Below are positions 1 through 8,003 of a DNA stretch of 29,206 nucleotides, piece after piece. The translations under genes and the position numbers were made by a program. Below the pieces are notes generated by a model. It saw only the letters and a program-made list of their open reading frames with translations. It did not search any database and was not told where the DNA came from. This DNA is from CAIUVD01 sp044338255 (lineage in GTDB: Bacteria; Planctomycetota; UBA11346), in contig JBIILZ010000043.1 of assembly GCA_044338255.1 (NCBI GenBank), positions 1-29,206 of the forward strand, in the 5' to 3' direction. Every line of letters starts with the position of its first letter. Positions within the stretch are counted from its first letter, which is position 1.

Positions 1-370
1 ACCTCTGGCGGGGTTAGATCTGACGCGGAAAATGCCTCACCAGATTGGTGGGGCGGCAGAATGGGTAGATCTGATGACATGGCATACACTTACGGCGATA
101 CGGTGGATGCCAACTGCGTTTTTGAGGCTGAAGGCTTTATTTCTTTGTGTCCAGATGACCGCATGCGATCGACCAGATCGCTAGTCCGGGAACGCACGCC
201 CACGCACTGACCGGATACAGGTCATCCGAACCTGGGATGCGGAAGCAAATCACCCAGGGGCACGTCCAACACCCGTTTCTTCAACCCGCGGCGCATCAGC
301 GCTCTCGGCGGGGTCGACATCAATCGCGCCGCGGCTCGAAGCAACGCAATGCGTTTTTGAGGATAAAAGA
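1..370. other. Left-edge region without a supported gene
   Basis: No convincing gene is visible. One plus-strand frame is open from base 1 to a TGA at 208-210, but its composition does not resemble a recognisable protein, so I do not call it. Two small direct repeats are present: TAGATCTGA at 15-23 and 66-74, and GCGTTTTTGAGG at 116-127 and 351-362. The region lies beyond the terminator of the minus-strand repressor gene, so it may be plain spacer or decayed sequence. Confidence 0.4.
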
Positions 371-403
371 AACACGGGCCGCTCCTGGGGAGCGGCCCGT
401 GTT
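371..403 (-). terminator. Rho-independent terminator of the BlaI-type gene
   Basis: A perfect 15-bp stem (371-385 with 389-403) closes on a 3-nt loop. Read on the minus strand it is followed at once by a T-rich tail (TTTCTTTTAT). It begins 25 bases past the stop codon of the minus-strand repressor gene at 429, which is the right place and orientation to end that transcript. Confidence 0.9.
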
Positions 404-428
404 CATGGTCATGCTGTATGCTGAGGAC

Positions 429-782
429 TCAGCTGGCCATCTTGTTCTGCAGGCCGAGGAAGCGCAGCAGGTTTTCAGGGCTATTGTTGCAGTAGTCCTT
501 AAAGATCTGACGGACGACGCCGGACTTGTATGATTCTTCATCGACCAGGACCACGAATTGATGGCGCTTGGTAGCGGTTTTGCGCTGGTCGAGGAGGCGG
601 CGCTTGGCGAGGTTGCGCATCACCGTGAGGAAGGTGGTGTAGGCCAGGGGCTTGGCATCGGGCTGGCCGTTCACGGCGGTCATAACGTCTTGCACGGTGG
701 CGGCGTTGACCTTCCACAGGTGGTTCATCACGCGCAGCTGCAACGGGCCGATGGGGTCGAAGGGAGAGGTAGGGGTAGGCAT
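429..782 (-). CDS. BlaI/MecI-family winged-helix transcriptional repressor
   Basis: A 117-residue protein that matches the BlaI/MecI/CopY family in length and pattern. Residues 12-80 form the winged helix: L14-W23 (the typical LxVMxxLW start), the recognition region around AYTTFLTVMRNLAKRRLL (47-64) and a basic wing (67-78). Residues 81-113 are the short helical dimerisation arm. Known members dimerise, repress beta-lactamase or copper genes and are inactivated by cleavage triggered by a BlaR1/MecR1 sensor. No such sensor is nearby, so the signal is unknown. I chose the ATG at 782 because AAGGA lies 8 bases upstream; the longer open frame to 851 would run through the promoter-like site at 827-844. 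It has its own terminator at 371-403. The gene follows the sigma-54 regulator at 1005-2423 after a 222-base AT-rich gap with regulatory repeats. Confidence 0.85.
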   Translation of the reverse strand: MPTPTSPFDPIGPLQLRVMNHLWKVNAATVQDVMTAVNGQPDAKPLAYTTFLTVMRNLAKRRLLDQRKTATKRHQFVVLVDEESYKSGVVRQIFKDYCNNSPENLLRFLGLQNKMAS

Positions 783-826
783 GGTACGTATCCTTGGATA
801 CTGGGGAGGTAAAGACTCTCTTCTAC

Positions 827-844
827 TGGCACATACTGTGCCAA
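827..844 (-). promoter_or_regulatory. Sigma-54 (-24/-12) promoter for the BlaI-type gene
   Basis: The minus strand reads TTGGCACAGTATGTGCCA. This fits the sigma-54 consensus TGGCACR-N4-TTGCW at the whole -24 element, with GG-N10-GC spacing; only one T of TTGC and the last base differ. A start site about 12 bases on (near 817) would leave a leader of about 35 bases with the AAGGA ribosome site. The same bases also form a perfect 7-3-7 inverted repeat (TGGCACA-TAC-TGTGCCA), so an operator, possibly for autorepression by the BlaI-type protein, is an alternative or additional reading. Confidence 0.6.
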
Positions 845-909
845 ATCCCATGCCTATCGTTAGTGATGATCCTTCAACGGGTTGCGTAGCACGGGCCTAT
901 CCGTACCAT

Positions 910-1013
910 TGTAAACCATTATGGACAAAGATCCGATGTGTAAACGTAAATTATTGGAAAGTCGTAGTTTATAAGCTATGTAAACTAAGCTGCACTAGGT
1001 AAGTTTACTTACC
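910..1013. promoter_or_regulatory. Candidate activator-binding repeats upstream of the BlaI-type gene
   Basis: This AT-rich stretch, unlike its surroundings, holds three copies of TGTAAAC (910-916, 939-945, 979-985). It also has a perfect inverted repeat TAGTTTA-N9-TAAACTA (965-987) and another, GGTAAG-TTTA-CTTACC (998-1013), which overlaps the stop codon of the regulator gene. They lie about 80-185 bases upstream of the candidate sigma-54 promoter at 827-844, the usual distance for enhancer sites of NtrC-type activators. Which protein binds is inference; the adjacent regulator (1005-2423) is the first candidate. Confidence 0.45.
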
Positions 1014-2423
1014 AACGCTCTCAGGGGCGTCGTCCGCTACCGTACGTGCCTGCTGACGGTTTTTACGATTCTTCAGGCGCTGGCTCATGGCCTGGCGGGT
1101 GATGTTGAGCAGGCGTGCCGCGGCGGCCTGATTGTTCGTCGTGCGCCTGAGCGATTCATTCACCAGCTGGTCAACTGCCTCTTCAATCGTCGGCAAGCGA
1201 GCCGGGAAGGAGAGGACCGGCGGTGGGAGTCCAGCGGTGCCGGTCTGCGCACTTAAGCGACGATAGGGTTCGACCGACAGCGTTCCCAAGCGTGAACGGC
1301 TGACCGAATCATGGACCAAGGCCTGCAGTTCACGGACATTGCCGGGGAAGGGGTAGGTCGAGACTAGGTCGAGCACCGCCGGCGGCACTTTCACCTGCCC
1401 GAGATTCAGGGTGCGCGCCGATTGTTCCGAGAAATGGGCAATCAAGACCGGAATGTCTTCTGGCCGCTCGCGCAGCGGCGGCAGATGAATGCGATGGCCG
1501 CAGAGGCGGTAGTACAGATCGCGACGGAAACGACCGTCTGTGATCCGCGCCTCGAGATCGAGACTGGTGGCGGCGACGATGCGGATGGTGGCATGCTCGA
1601 TCTGGTCGGAGCCGACCGCGCTGTACTCGCCTTCTTGCAGCAGGCGGAGCAGTTTCACCTGCGAGGCGATTGGCAGGTCGCCAACCTCATCCAGGAACAA
1701 CGTCCCACCCGCAGCCTTTTCGACGAGGCCGGCGCGATCATAGGCTGCACCGGTGTACGAGCCCTTCTTATGACCGAACAAGGTGTCCGTGAAGAGGTTG
1801 TCATCGAGCCCGCCGATATTGCAGGCGACGAACTCGCCTTTGCGACTGCTGGCGGCATGGATGGCGTGGGCGATGAGCTCCTTGCCGGTACCGGTTTCAC
1901 CGGTGATAAGGACCGGGTTGGCGGATTGACCGACGGCCTCGACGTATTGGAAAATCCGGTACATGGTCCGGCTGGCGGTCGCAAATTTGGCGAAAATATC
2001 TGGTTTTTCCAGAGTTTCACGGAGCGTGCCGTGCTCGACCATGTCCTGGTTGGCGGTGCGGAACTGCACCGCGCGGCTGACCGCCGCCTGCAGGGCTTTG
2101 GGATCGACCGGTTTCACCAGATAGTCGAATGCGCCTTGTCGTACGAGGCGCACGGCGACCGTCGCATCGCCGGTACCGGTGACCACGATCACCGGTAATT
2201 CGGGATGATCGTGCGCCAGCATCGGCAAGAGGCTTTCGCCAGACACATGCGGCAGATTCAGGTCGAGGAGCACGACATCGATGTGATGCGCGGCGAGGGT
2301 CTGGGCGAGCTGCCGTGGATCCGATAGCGGTACGACGTGGTAGCTGTTGCGGAGGATGGCGGTCATCACGCGCAAGGCGATGGCGTCATCTTCGATGAGG
2401 AGTATGGCTGGTTGCGTCGACAT
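1005..2423 (-). CDS. Sigma-54-dependent response regulator (REC-AAA+-Fis HTH)
   Basis: A 472-residue NtrC-family protein. The receiver domain (about 6-122) has the acidic pair at 12-13, phospho-acceptor D54 in LLDLNLP and K104. The AAA+ domain (about 145-380) has Walker A GETGTGKE at 175-182, the sigma-54-contact loop at 221-226 reading GSYTGA instead of GAFTGA, and a Walker B region around FLDEVGDL. The C-terminal Fis-type helix-turn-helix (about 410-455) is followed by a basic tail. Known members, once phosphorylated by a sensor kinase, form hexamers and drive open-complex formation at sigma-54 promoters. No kinase gene adjoins it; the only kinase in the window is at 19633-21108. A sigma-54-like promoter lies just downstream in front of the BlaI-type gene, a plausible target. 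The upstream region (2424-2530) has a TTGACA-like hexamer but no -10 element I trust. Confidence 0.93.
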   Translation of the reverse strand: MSTQPAILLIEDDAIALRVMTAILRNSYHVVPLSDPRQLAQTLAAHHIDVVLLDLNLPHVSGESLLPMLAHDHPELPVIVVTGTGDATVAVRLVRQGAFDYLVKPVDPKALQAAVSRAVQFRTANQDMVEHGTLRETLEKPDIFAKFATASRTMYRIFQYVEAVGQSANPVLITGETGTGKELIAHAIHAASSRKGEFVACNIGGLDDNLFTDTLFGHKKGSYTGAAYDRAGLVEKAAGGTLFLDEVGDLPIASQVKLLRLLQEGEYSAVGSDQIEHATIRIVAATSLDLEARITDGRFRRDLYYRLCGHRIHLPPLRERPEDIPVLIAHFSEQSARTLNLGQVKVPPAVLDLVSTYPFPGNVRELQALVHDSVSRSRLGTLSVEPYRRLSAQTGTAGLPPPVLSFPARLPTIEEAVDQLVNESLRRTTNNQAAAARLLNITRQAMSQRLKNRKNRQQARTVADDAPESVGK

Positions 2424-2595
2424 GAGGCAGGCTCGTTAAAAAAAAGTTGGATTGAATGATGCACACGACCACGGCCCGGCACAATCGGTAAGTGTTAAGG
2501 AATACTGACACGGTTTCATAAAATCTCGCATGTCAATAGTCGTTTGTACGGCAGGTCTGCACTTGACCCGGCTCATACACCCATTGGCTGGGGTT

Positions 2596-2769
2596 ATGCA
2601 ACGGCGAACGTTTATGACCGCTACGACCTTCATCCTGGCGGGCCTGGCGGTGCTGACGGCACTCCTGGTGTTCAAGGTGCGGGTCGCGGTCGCCGGCGGT
2701 AAGTACGTGTTGATGTTGTGCTTGATCGTAGCCGTGGTGTGGATGATCGGGCGTGCCTTGCGGCGTTGA
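2596..2769 (+). CDS. Small two-helix membrane protein, unknown function
   Basis: A 57-residue hydrophobic peptide if it starts at the ATG at 2596. An alternative ATG at 2614 gives 51 residues, and the frame is open further up to 2530. Two predicted membrane helices (about residues 8-26 and 34-53) are separated by a short basic, glycine-containing turn, and the C-terminus is arginine-rich, so the N-terminus would also lie inside. I recognise no family. The gene is divergent from the response regulator at 1005-2423. A weak GGGG just before 2596 is the only ribosome-site candidate. Small two-helix proteins of this sort are common in stress regulons, but nothing in the sequence fixes a role. Confidence 0.4.
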   Translation: MQRRTFMTATTFILAGLAVLTALLVFKVRVAVAGGKYVLMLCLIVAVVWMIGRALRR

Positions 2770-2802
2770 GCGCCGTGGGCTGAGTTTCCCGTTCACTAAC
2801 CG

Positions 2803-4251
2803 CTATTTTAGATCGACTCCCAAGCGCGCCGCGATGGCATCGGCCTGGGCGATGATGTCGGGAATGCCGACGCCTTCGTAGCCGTTGCCGATCAGCGCCA
2901 GGCCGGGCAGGCGAGCCTCGGCAGTGCGGATGGCAGTCACCCGGGCGAGATGGCCGACGTGGTACTGGGCCATCGCCCGCGGCCAGCGCGTGACTACCGT
3001 ACGTAGCGGTTCGGCGTGCAACTTGAGAAGATCGCGAAGATCGCTCAGCACCGCGCTGACGAGGGTCGCATCATCGCGGTCCAAGTGATGCGCATGCAGG
3101 GCGCCGCCGACGAACGCGCGCAGCACCACCTGATCGACGGGAGTGCGCTCGGCCCATTTATGGGTGGAGAAGGTACAGGCGATGAGGCTTCGGCCTTCGA
3201 TGGCCGGGACTACGAAACCGGCGGCGACCGGCAGAGTCGGCAGGGAATCGCGACGGAAGACCAGGTTCACGGTCGCCACTCCCGCATACGGGATACCGGC
3301 GAGGTGCGCTGACAAGGGCGCATCGACATCGCGCAGCAGGGCGCTTGCCGCCCACGCCGGGCCGGCCACGACCACAACCTCAGCGTGTAGGGCCGTGGCC
3401 TCATCGGCAAGCCGGACCTGCCAGGTGCCATCCGCGAGGTGGCGGACCCCGGTGGCCTGGCAGGCGCTACGCAAGATGACGCGCTCGGCGAGCAGGCGTT
3501 CGACGAGGGTGCTGCTCAACCGCCCCAGGCCGCCGCGCAGGCTGGCGAACAGGCCGTAGCGCGGCCCGGCGGCCTGGGCGGTGGCCTGATCCTGCATGCG
3601 CGCGCGCATCGCCAGCAGAATGCTGCCATGGTTGCGTTCCATGGTCAGGAACTGAGGCATGGTCGCCGCTAGGCTGAGGTGCTCGGGATCGGCAGTGTAG
3701 ATGCCGCTGATCAGGGGCTGGGCGATGCGTTCGAGGGCTTCACGGCCCAGCCGACGGCGGACGAAGGCGGCCAGCGATTCATCGTCCTCACTGATGCGCG
3801 GGGGGATGACGAGATCCTGGAGCATGCGCAGTTTTCCGCGCCACGAAATCAGGCGCGAGCACACGAAGGGCCACAGCTTGCCAGGAGCCATCAGGTACAG
3901 GCCTTCCGGCACAGCCACCAGACGATTGCCGCGTGCGATCAGGCTGCTGCGGGCGGTCGGGGTGGTGGCTTGGATCTCGTCGGCGAGGCCGAGATCGTTG
4001 ATCAAGGCCAGGGCCGCGGGCTTGCTGCGCAGGATCGAATCCGGTCCGAGCTCGAGTACCAGTCCGTTATCGGTGATGGTCTGCAAGGTGCCGCCGAGTT
4101 GCGTTGCGGCATCGATGACGGTGATTTGCGCCTGCGGCAGGCGCTGGCGCAGGCGGAAGGCGCACGCCAAGCCGCCGATGCCGCCACCGATGATGACGAT
4201 GCGCTGGGCTGCGGCAGGAGCGGTCTCGGTCGCAGGCGCCGGCTCAGTCAC
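2803..4251 (-). CDS. hemG: Protoporphyrinogen/coproporphyrinogen oxidase (HemY type, FAD)
   Basis: A 482-residue flavoprotein of the oxygen-dependent HemY/PPO family. The FAD dinucleotide fold is at the N-terminus (GGGIGG at 22-27), followed by the family-typical LELGPDS stretch, the SGIYTADPEHLS region and a C-terminal FAD segment (LALIGNGYEGVGIPD) with the final helix. It oxidises protoporphyrinogen IX to protoporphyrin IX, or coproporphyrinogen III in organisms with the coproporphyrin branch; the sequence alone does not settle which. I place the start at a GTG at 4251, which overlaps the end of hemE by 8 bases and gives a standard-length N-terminus; the longer frame to 4311 only reads hemE in another frame. 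It is the last gene of the M20-acyltransferase-hemE-hemG operon. Confidence 0.93.
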   Translation of the reverse strand: MTEPAPATETAPAAAQRIVIIGGGIGGLACAFRLRQRLPQAQITVIDAATQLGGTLQTITDNGLVLELGPDSILRSKPAALALINDLGLADEIQATTPTARSSLIARGNRLVAVPEGLYLMAPGKLWPFVCSRLISWRGKLRMLQDLVIPPRISEDDESLAAFVRRRLGREALERIAQPLISGIYTADPEHLSLAATMPQFLTMERNHGSILLAMRARMQDQATAQAAGPRYGLFASLRGGLGRLSSTLVERLLAERVILRSACQATGVRHLADGTWQVRLADEATALHAEVVVVAGPAWAASALLRDVDAPLSAHLAGIPYAGVATVNLVFRRDSLPTLPVAAGFVVPAIEGRSLIACTFSTHKWAERTPVDQVVLRAFVGGALHAHHLDRDDATLVSAVLSDLRDLLKLHAEPLRTVVTRWPRAMAQYHVGHLARVTAIRTAEARLPGLALIGNGYEGVGIPDIIAQADAIAARLGVDLK

Positions 4252-5341
4252 CGTGGATGACCTGGACGAGCAGCTTGGCCTGTTCGGGATCGGTCTCCTT
4301 GAACACGCCATGACCGAGGTTGAAGATGTGCCCGGGTCGGCCGGCGACCTGGCGGATGATGTCCCGCGCCGCCTGGGTCAGGCGGGCGGCGGGGGCCAGC
4401 AGCAGCGCCGGATCGAGGTTGCCCTGGATCGAGATCTGCTGCGGCCCGCCAAGTGCGCGCCACGCCTGATCGAGATCGACCGTCGCATCCAGACCGACGA
4501 CATCGGCACCGCAGGCGGCGAGCAGATCGAGGAGGTGGCCGGTGCCGGTGCCGAAGAGAATTACGGGCACGCCGGGAGTGATCTGGCTGACCAGCTGAGT
4601 CAGATGTGGCTGCACGAACTCGCTGAAATCGGCGCGGGTGAGGGCGCCGACCCATGAATCGAAGACCTGCACGCAGGCCGCGCCGGCGGCGATCTGCTGA
4701 TTGAGGTACGGAGCCAGCGTCGCCACCAGGATGCTCATGAGCTGGTGCCAGGCCACCGGCTCGCGGTACATGAAGGCCCGTGTGCGTGCGAATTGCCGCG
4801 AGGAACCGCCCTCGATGGCATAGGCGGCGAGAGTGAACGGCGCCCCGCAGAAACCGATGCAGGGGATGTCGGCGGGCAGGCCCGCGACGGTCAGGCGCAG
4901 GGCTTCATGGACATAGCCGAGGTCGGCGGCGGCGGCCAGCGGATCGCGCAGGGCGGCGACGCTCGCCGGGCCGGTGAGCGGTGCTAGGCGCGGACCATCG
5001 CCGGCGGTGAACTCCAGGGGCATGCCGAGGGCTTCGAGGACCACCAGGATGTCGCTGAAGATGATCGCGGCATCGACGCCCAGCCATTCGCGGGCATAGA
5101 GCGTGACCTCCGCCGCCAGGGCCGGATTCTTGCACAGCTCCAGGAACGAAGAGCCCGAACGGATGCCGCGGTAGTGCTGCATGTAGCGTCCGGCTTGGCG
5201 CATCAGCCAGACCGGCGTGCGGGTGGTCGGTTCGCCCCGGCAGGCGCGCAGGAAATGGCTTTGCCAGCGGGCTTCAGGCAGGGCGAGGACGTTGCCGACA
5301 GTACGGATACGCGGGCGGGGGGCGAGCTGGGCAACGGGCAT
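4244..5341 (-). CDS. hemE: Uroporphyrinogen III decarboxylase
   Basis: A 365-residue enzyme that removes four acetate carboxyls from uroporphyrinogen III to give coproporphyrinogen III in the cytoplasm. Signature motifs are present: PVWLMRQAGRYM (43-54), FSDI with the catalytic Asp near 97, the GFCGAPFTLAAY stretch, VFDSWVG, and the late NLGHGVF histidine motif. The length is normal for the family. The ATG at 5341 or a GTG two codons earlier (5347) could be the start; no clear ribosome site distinguishes them. The gene follows the acyltransferase by about 38 bases and overlaps hemG, so two successive haem steps are co-translated, a common pairing. Confidence 0.96.
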   Translation of the reverse strand: MPVAQLAPRPRIRTVGNVLALPEARWQSHFLRACRGEPTTRTPVWLMRQAGRYMQHYRGIRSGSSFLELCKNPALAAEVTLYAREWLGVDAAIIFSDILVVLEALGMPLEFTAGDGPRLAPLTGPASVAALRDPLAAAADLGYVHEALRLTVAGLPADIPCIGFCGAPFTLAAYAIEGGSSRQFARTRAFMYREPVAWHQLMSILVATLAPYLNQQIAAGAACVQVFDSWVGALTRADFSEFVQPHLTQLVSQITPGVPVILFGTGTGHLLDLLAACGADVVGLDATVDLDQAWRALGGPQQISIQGNLDPALLLAPAARLTQAARDIIRQVAGRPGHIFNLGHGVFKETDPEQAKLLVQVIHGD

Positions 5342-5379
5342 CGCCACAGGATAGGTTGCCGCCTAGCCCGCGCCAAGCC

Positions 5380-6306
5380 TCAGGAGGCGGCGGTTTCGCC
5401 GGGCGGCCGGGTCCGCCAGCGTTTATGCCACCATACATACTGCTCGGGTTGGCGGCGGACGAGCTGTTCCTCATGGGCGGTGGCCCAGGCGGTGATCAGT
5501 TGCTGGGTCTGGCTGCGGTCGCCGGCGCGTGAAAACGTCGCCCGCGGTCCGACGTAGAGCACCCAGCGGTGGGCACGGCGATAGAGCAGCAAGGTCTGCA
5601 CCGGTACGCGCGCCAGCAAGGCCAGCGCGGCAGGGGCCACCGGGGTCCACGCGGCCTTGCCGAACCACGGCACGAAACATCCCGCGAGATGCGGGATATC
5701 CTGATCAGCGAGGGTGGCGACGATGGTGCCGTCGCGCAGCAGGCGGACGATATCGCGGATGTCATCGTCCTGATAGATGACCTGCGAACCGCCGGAAGTG
5801 CGCAGATCCTGGATCAGGGCATTGATCCCCGGATCGCGCAGCCGCCGGCCGATGAGGGCTGTCGGCACGATGTCGCCGAAGACCCGCCCGAGCAGCTCCC
5901 AATTACCGAAATGCCCGGAAAACACCACCGTCCCTTGACCGGCCTTGGAGGCGTTGATGAGTTCGCGGAGATTCTCGGCACCTTCGATGATCAGATCGCG
6001 GCGGAAGCTGCGTGCCGGCAGGGTCCAGGTCGCCAGCGTCCACAGGGCAGTGGCCCCGAAATGTCCGAAGCACTTGCTGCGCGTGCGCACCACCCATCCG
6101 GGGTTTTTCTCGGGGAAGGCCAGGGCCAGGTGCTGGCCGCAGCGCTTCACGTCGCGCAGCGGCAGATGGCTGATGGTGCGCCCAAGGACCCCGCCCGCCC
6201 ACCACGCCAGCGGGGGCGGAATCACGCGCATGATGCGCAAGACCACGCGCAGGAGCGCGGATTTCCAGTTATGGACGGCGGCGGCATTGACCGGGACACG
6301 GCTCAT
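5380..6306 (-). CDS. LpxL/HtrB-family lipid A acyltransferase-like protein
   Basis: A 308-residue member of the lysophospholipid/lipid A acyltransferase family. One N-terminal hydrophobic segment (about 18-45) is a likely inner-membrane anchor. The catalytic HX4E motif is H132-F-G-N-W-E137. Further family blocks include an LIGRRLRDPGIN-like region, VATLADQD around the second motif and a C-terminal YVWWHKRW. Known members transfer a secondary acyl chain to lipid A on the cytoplasmic face of the inner membrane, which implies a lipopolysaccharide-type outer leaflet or a related lipid. The ATG overlaps the stop of the M20 peptidase gene as ATGA, so translation is probably coupled. Which acyl donor and acceptor it uses cannot be seen. 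Confidence 0.9.
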   Translation of the reverse strand: MSRVPVNAAAVHNWKSALLRVVLRIMRVIPPPLAWWAGGVLGRTISHLPLRDVKRCGQHLALAFPEKNPGWVVRTRSKCFGHFGATALWTLATWTLPARSFRRDLIIEGAENLRELINASKAGQGTVVFSGHFGNWELLGRVFGDIVPTALIGRRLRDPGINALIQDLRTSGGSQVIYQDDDIRDIVRLLRDGTIVATLADQDIPHLAGCFVPWFGKAAWTPVAPAALALLARVPVQTLLLYRRAHRWVLYVGPRATFSRAGDRSQTQQLITAWATAHEEQLVRRQPEQYVWWHKRWRTRPPGETAAS

Positions 6307-7775
6307 GAAGGACCACCGGACGGGCCAAGGGCGGTCGCCAACAAGCCGAAGAGCGCGGTCTCGGCGGCGATCGCCGAAGCGAGATCGCCAAGATGCACGC
6401 TCTCGTTCTCGGCATGCGCGGCGCAGGCCGGATCTTCGACGCCGATCAGCAGGGCCGGAATGCCGCCGAGGCGGGCGGTGATCTCGCCGACGAAGGGGAT
6501 CGACGCGCCGCAGCCGATGGCGATCGGCGCCACGCCATAGCCGACCTGCAGAGCGGCGCGGGCGGCGGCGAAGGCGGGGTGATCGGTGGCGGTGCTCCAC
6601 GGCTCGCCGGCGCGGGCCTCACTGATCTCCAGGCTCGCCCACGGCGGGCAGTGCCGCTGAAGGTGCTCGGTGAGCACGCGCAGCACGGTGGCGCCATCCA
6701 TGTCGGGGACGATGCGGATGCCGATGCGCGCCCAGGCGGCGTCCATCAGGACATTGCCGGTCTTACCGCGCTCGCCGGCCTGAATGGCATTCACCGCCAA
6801 GGTCGGTGCGCGCCACAGCTGCGTGTGCACGGTCACCGCATCGCCGAGCAGCTCGGCGCCGTGGAGCAGGCCGGCTTGCGCCGCAAAGCGTTCGCGGGTG
6901 AAGGGGATGCGTGCGAAATCGGCGCGTTCGGCCGGGCTCGGCGCGCGTACCGGTGCGCTCAGGCCGGCGATCGCCAGGCTGCCGTCGGCATCGGTGCAGG
7001 TCGCCAGCAAGCGGCAGAGGGCCATGGTCACGTCCGGCACCGGCCCGCCCCACATCCCTGAGTGCAAAGGGCTCTTCAACGCCCGCAGCTCGAGTTCCAT
7101 CGACACATTGCCACGCAGGCTGGTGGTCAACGAAGGCAGGCCGGTGTCGACGTTGGCGAGATCGGCGATGACCACGCAATCCGCCTGCAGCTCGGCGGCA
7201 TGGGCCTCGAGGAATTGCGAGAAATGCGGTGAGCCGATTTCCTCTTCGCCTTCGATGATCACGGTCAGGTTGAGCGGTGGCTGCCCGGCAGTGCGATTCC
7301 AGGCCGCCGCCGCGGCGCAGTGCAGGGCGATACCGGCCTTGTCGTCGGCGGCGCCGCGTCCGTAGAGGCGGCCATCGCGCTCGACTGGCTCGTGCGCTGG
7401 CGTCGTCCACACCGCCGTGCGCAGTGGTGGCTGCACATCGTGGTGGGCGTAAAGCAGCACGGTGGGCTTTCCGGGCCCGGCGCGGTGGTCCTTGGCGATG
7501 ACATAAGGCAGCACGTCTGGCAGATGGACGAGGCGCACCTCGGGATAGCCGGCGGCGCGTAGCCAGTCGGAGGTGGCCTCGGCCGAGGCCTGCACGTGGG
7601 CTGCCTCGAAGCCCGCGAAAGAGCACGAGGGGATGCGCACTAAGTCTTTGAGATGATTGACGGTATGCGGAAAATCAGCGGTTGCCTGGGCGAGTGCTTC
7701 GGCAACCCCCGCCGGCAGGTTGAGGGAGGTCGCCTGGGGAGCGTTCGGGGGGGTCGTCAGCGGCGCCTGGCTCAT
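6303..7775 (-). CDS. M20-family metallopeptidase (dipeptidase-like)
   Basis: A 490-residue M20/M25/M40 zinc peptidase, closest in pattern to the cytosolic dipeptidases of the CNDP type. Metal and catalytic residues are visible: the AHHDVQ block with ligand H111 and D113, the bridging Asp in GRGAADDKAG (D144), and the EEIGS block with base E178 and ligand E179. A late HAENE segment supplies the usual C-terminal histidine. The lid/dimerisation domain follows TTSLRGNVSMEL with the typical LHSGMWGG motif. The start at 7775 avoids an upstream extension lacking homology; no strong ribosome site is seen. It is the first gene of the operon leading into the acyltransferase and haem genes. The substrate is unknown, and a deacetylase or desuccinylase role is possible but less likely given the dipeptidase-like motifs. 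Confidence 0.93.
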   Translation of the reverse strand: MSQAPLTTPPNAPQATSLNLPAGVAEALAQATADFPHTVNHLKDLVRIPSCSFAGFEAAHVQASAEATSDWLRAAGYPEVRLVHLPDVLPYVIAKDHRAGPGKPTVLLYAHHDVQPPLRTAVWTTPAHEPVERDGRLYGRGAADDKAGIALHCAAAAAWNRTAGQPPLNLTVIIEGEEEIGSPHFSQFLEAHAAELQADCVVIADLANVDTGLPSLTTSLRGNVSMELELRALKSPLHSGMWGGPVPDVTMALCRLLATCTDADGSLAIAGLSAPVRAPSPAERADFARIPFTRERFAAQAGLLHGAELLGDAVTVHTQLWRAPTLAVNAIQAGERGKTGNVLMDAAWARIGIRIVPDMDGATVLRVLTEHLQRHCPPWASLEISEARAGEPWSTATDHPAFAAARAALQVGYGVAPIAIGCGASIPFVGEITARLGGIPALLIGVEDPACAAHAENESVHLGDLASAIAAETALFGLLATALGPSGGPS

Positions 7776-8003
7776 GGCCACAGAGGATACACGGCTACGC
7801 CGTCTGCCCAGCCATGATCGCCCGCCTGGGCTTGCCATTGGAGCCGCTGGCGGTCTACTGCTAACCTTCGCAACGCAGTGTGTGCCCCGGAAGCGGTGGC
7901 CTGGCGATGCCCACGTATGGCCGGAACCCCGTCGGCTTCGGATGCGCTTCGGTAGCGCGTCCCTGACGGAGAGCGTGCCATGCCCGTCTGAACGGCTGTT
8001 GAC

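Noticed and set aside
2584..2600. A fifth sigma-54-like site, TTGGCTGGGGTTATGCA, near the small membrane-protein gene
   Set aside because: It has GG-N10-GC but lacks the CA of the -24 element, and its start site would fall at or past the proposed start codon at 2596, leaving only a near-leaderless ATG at 2614.
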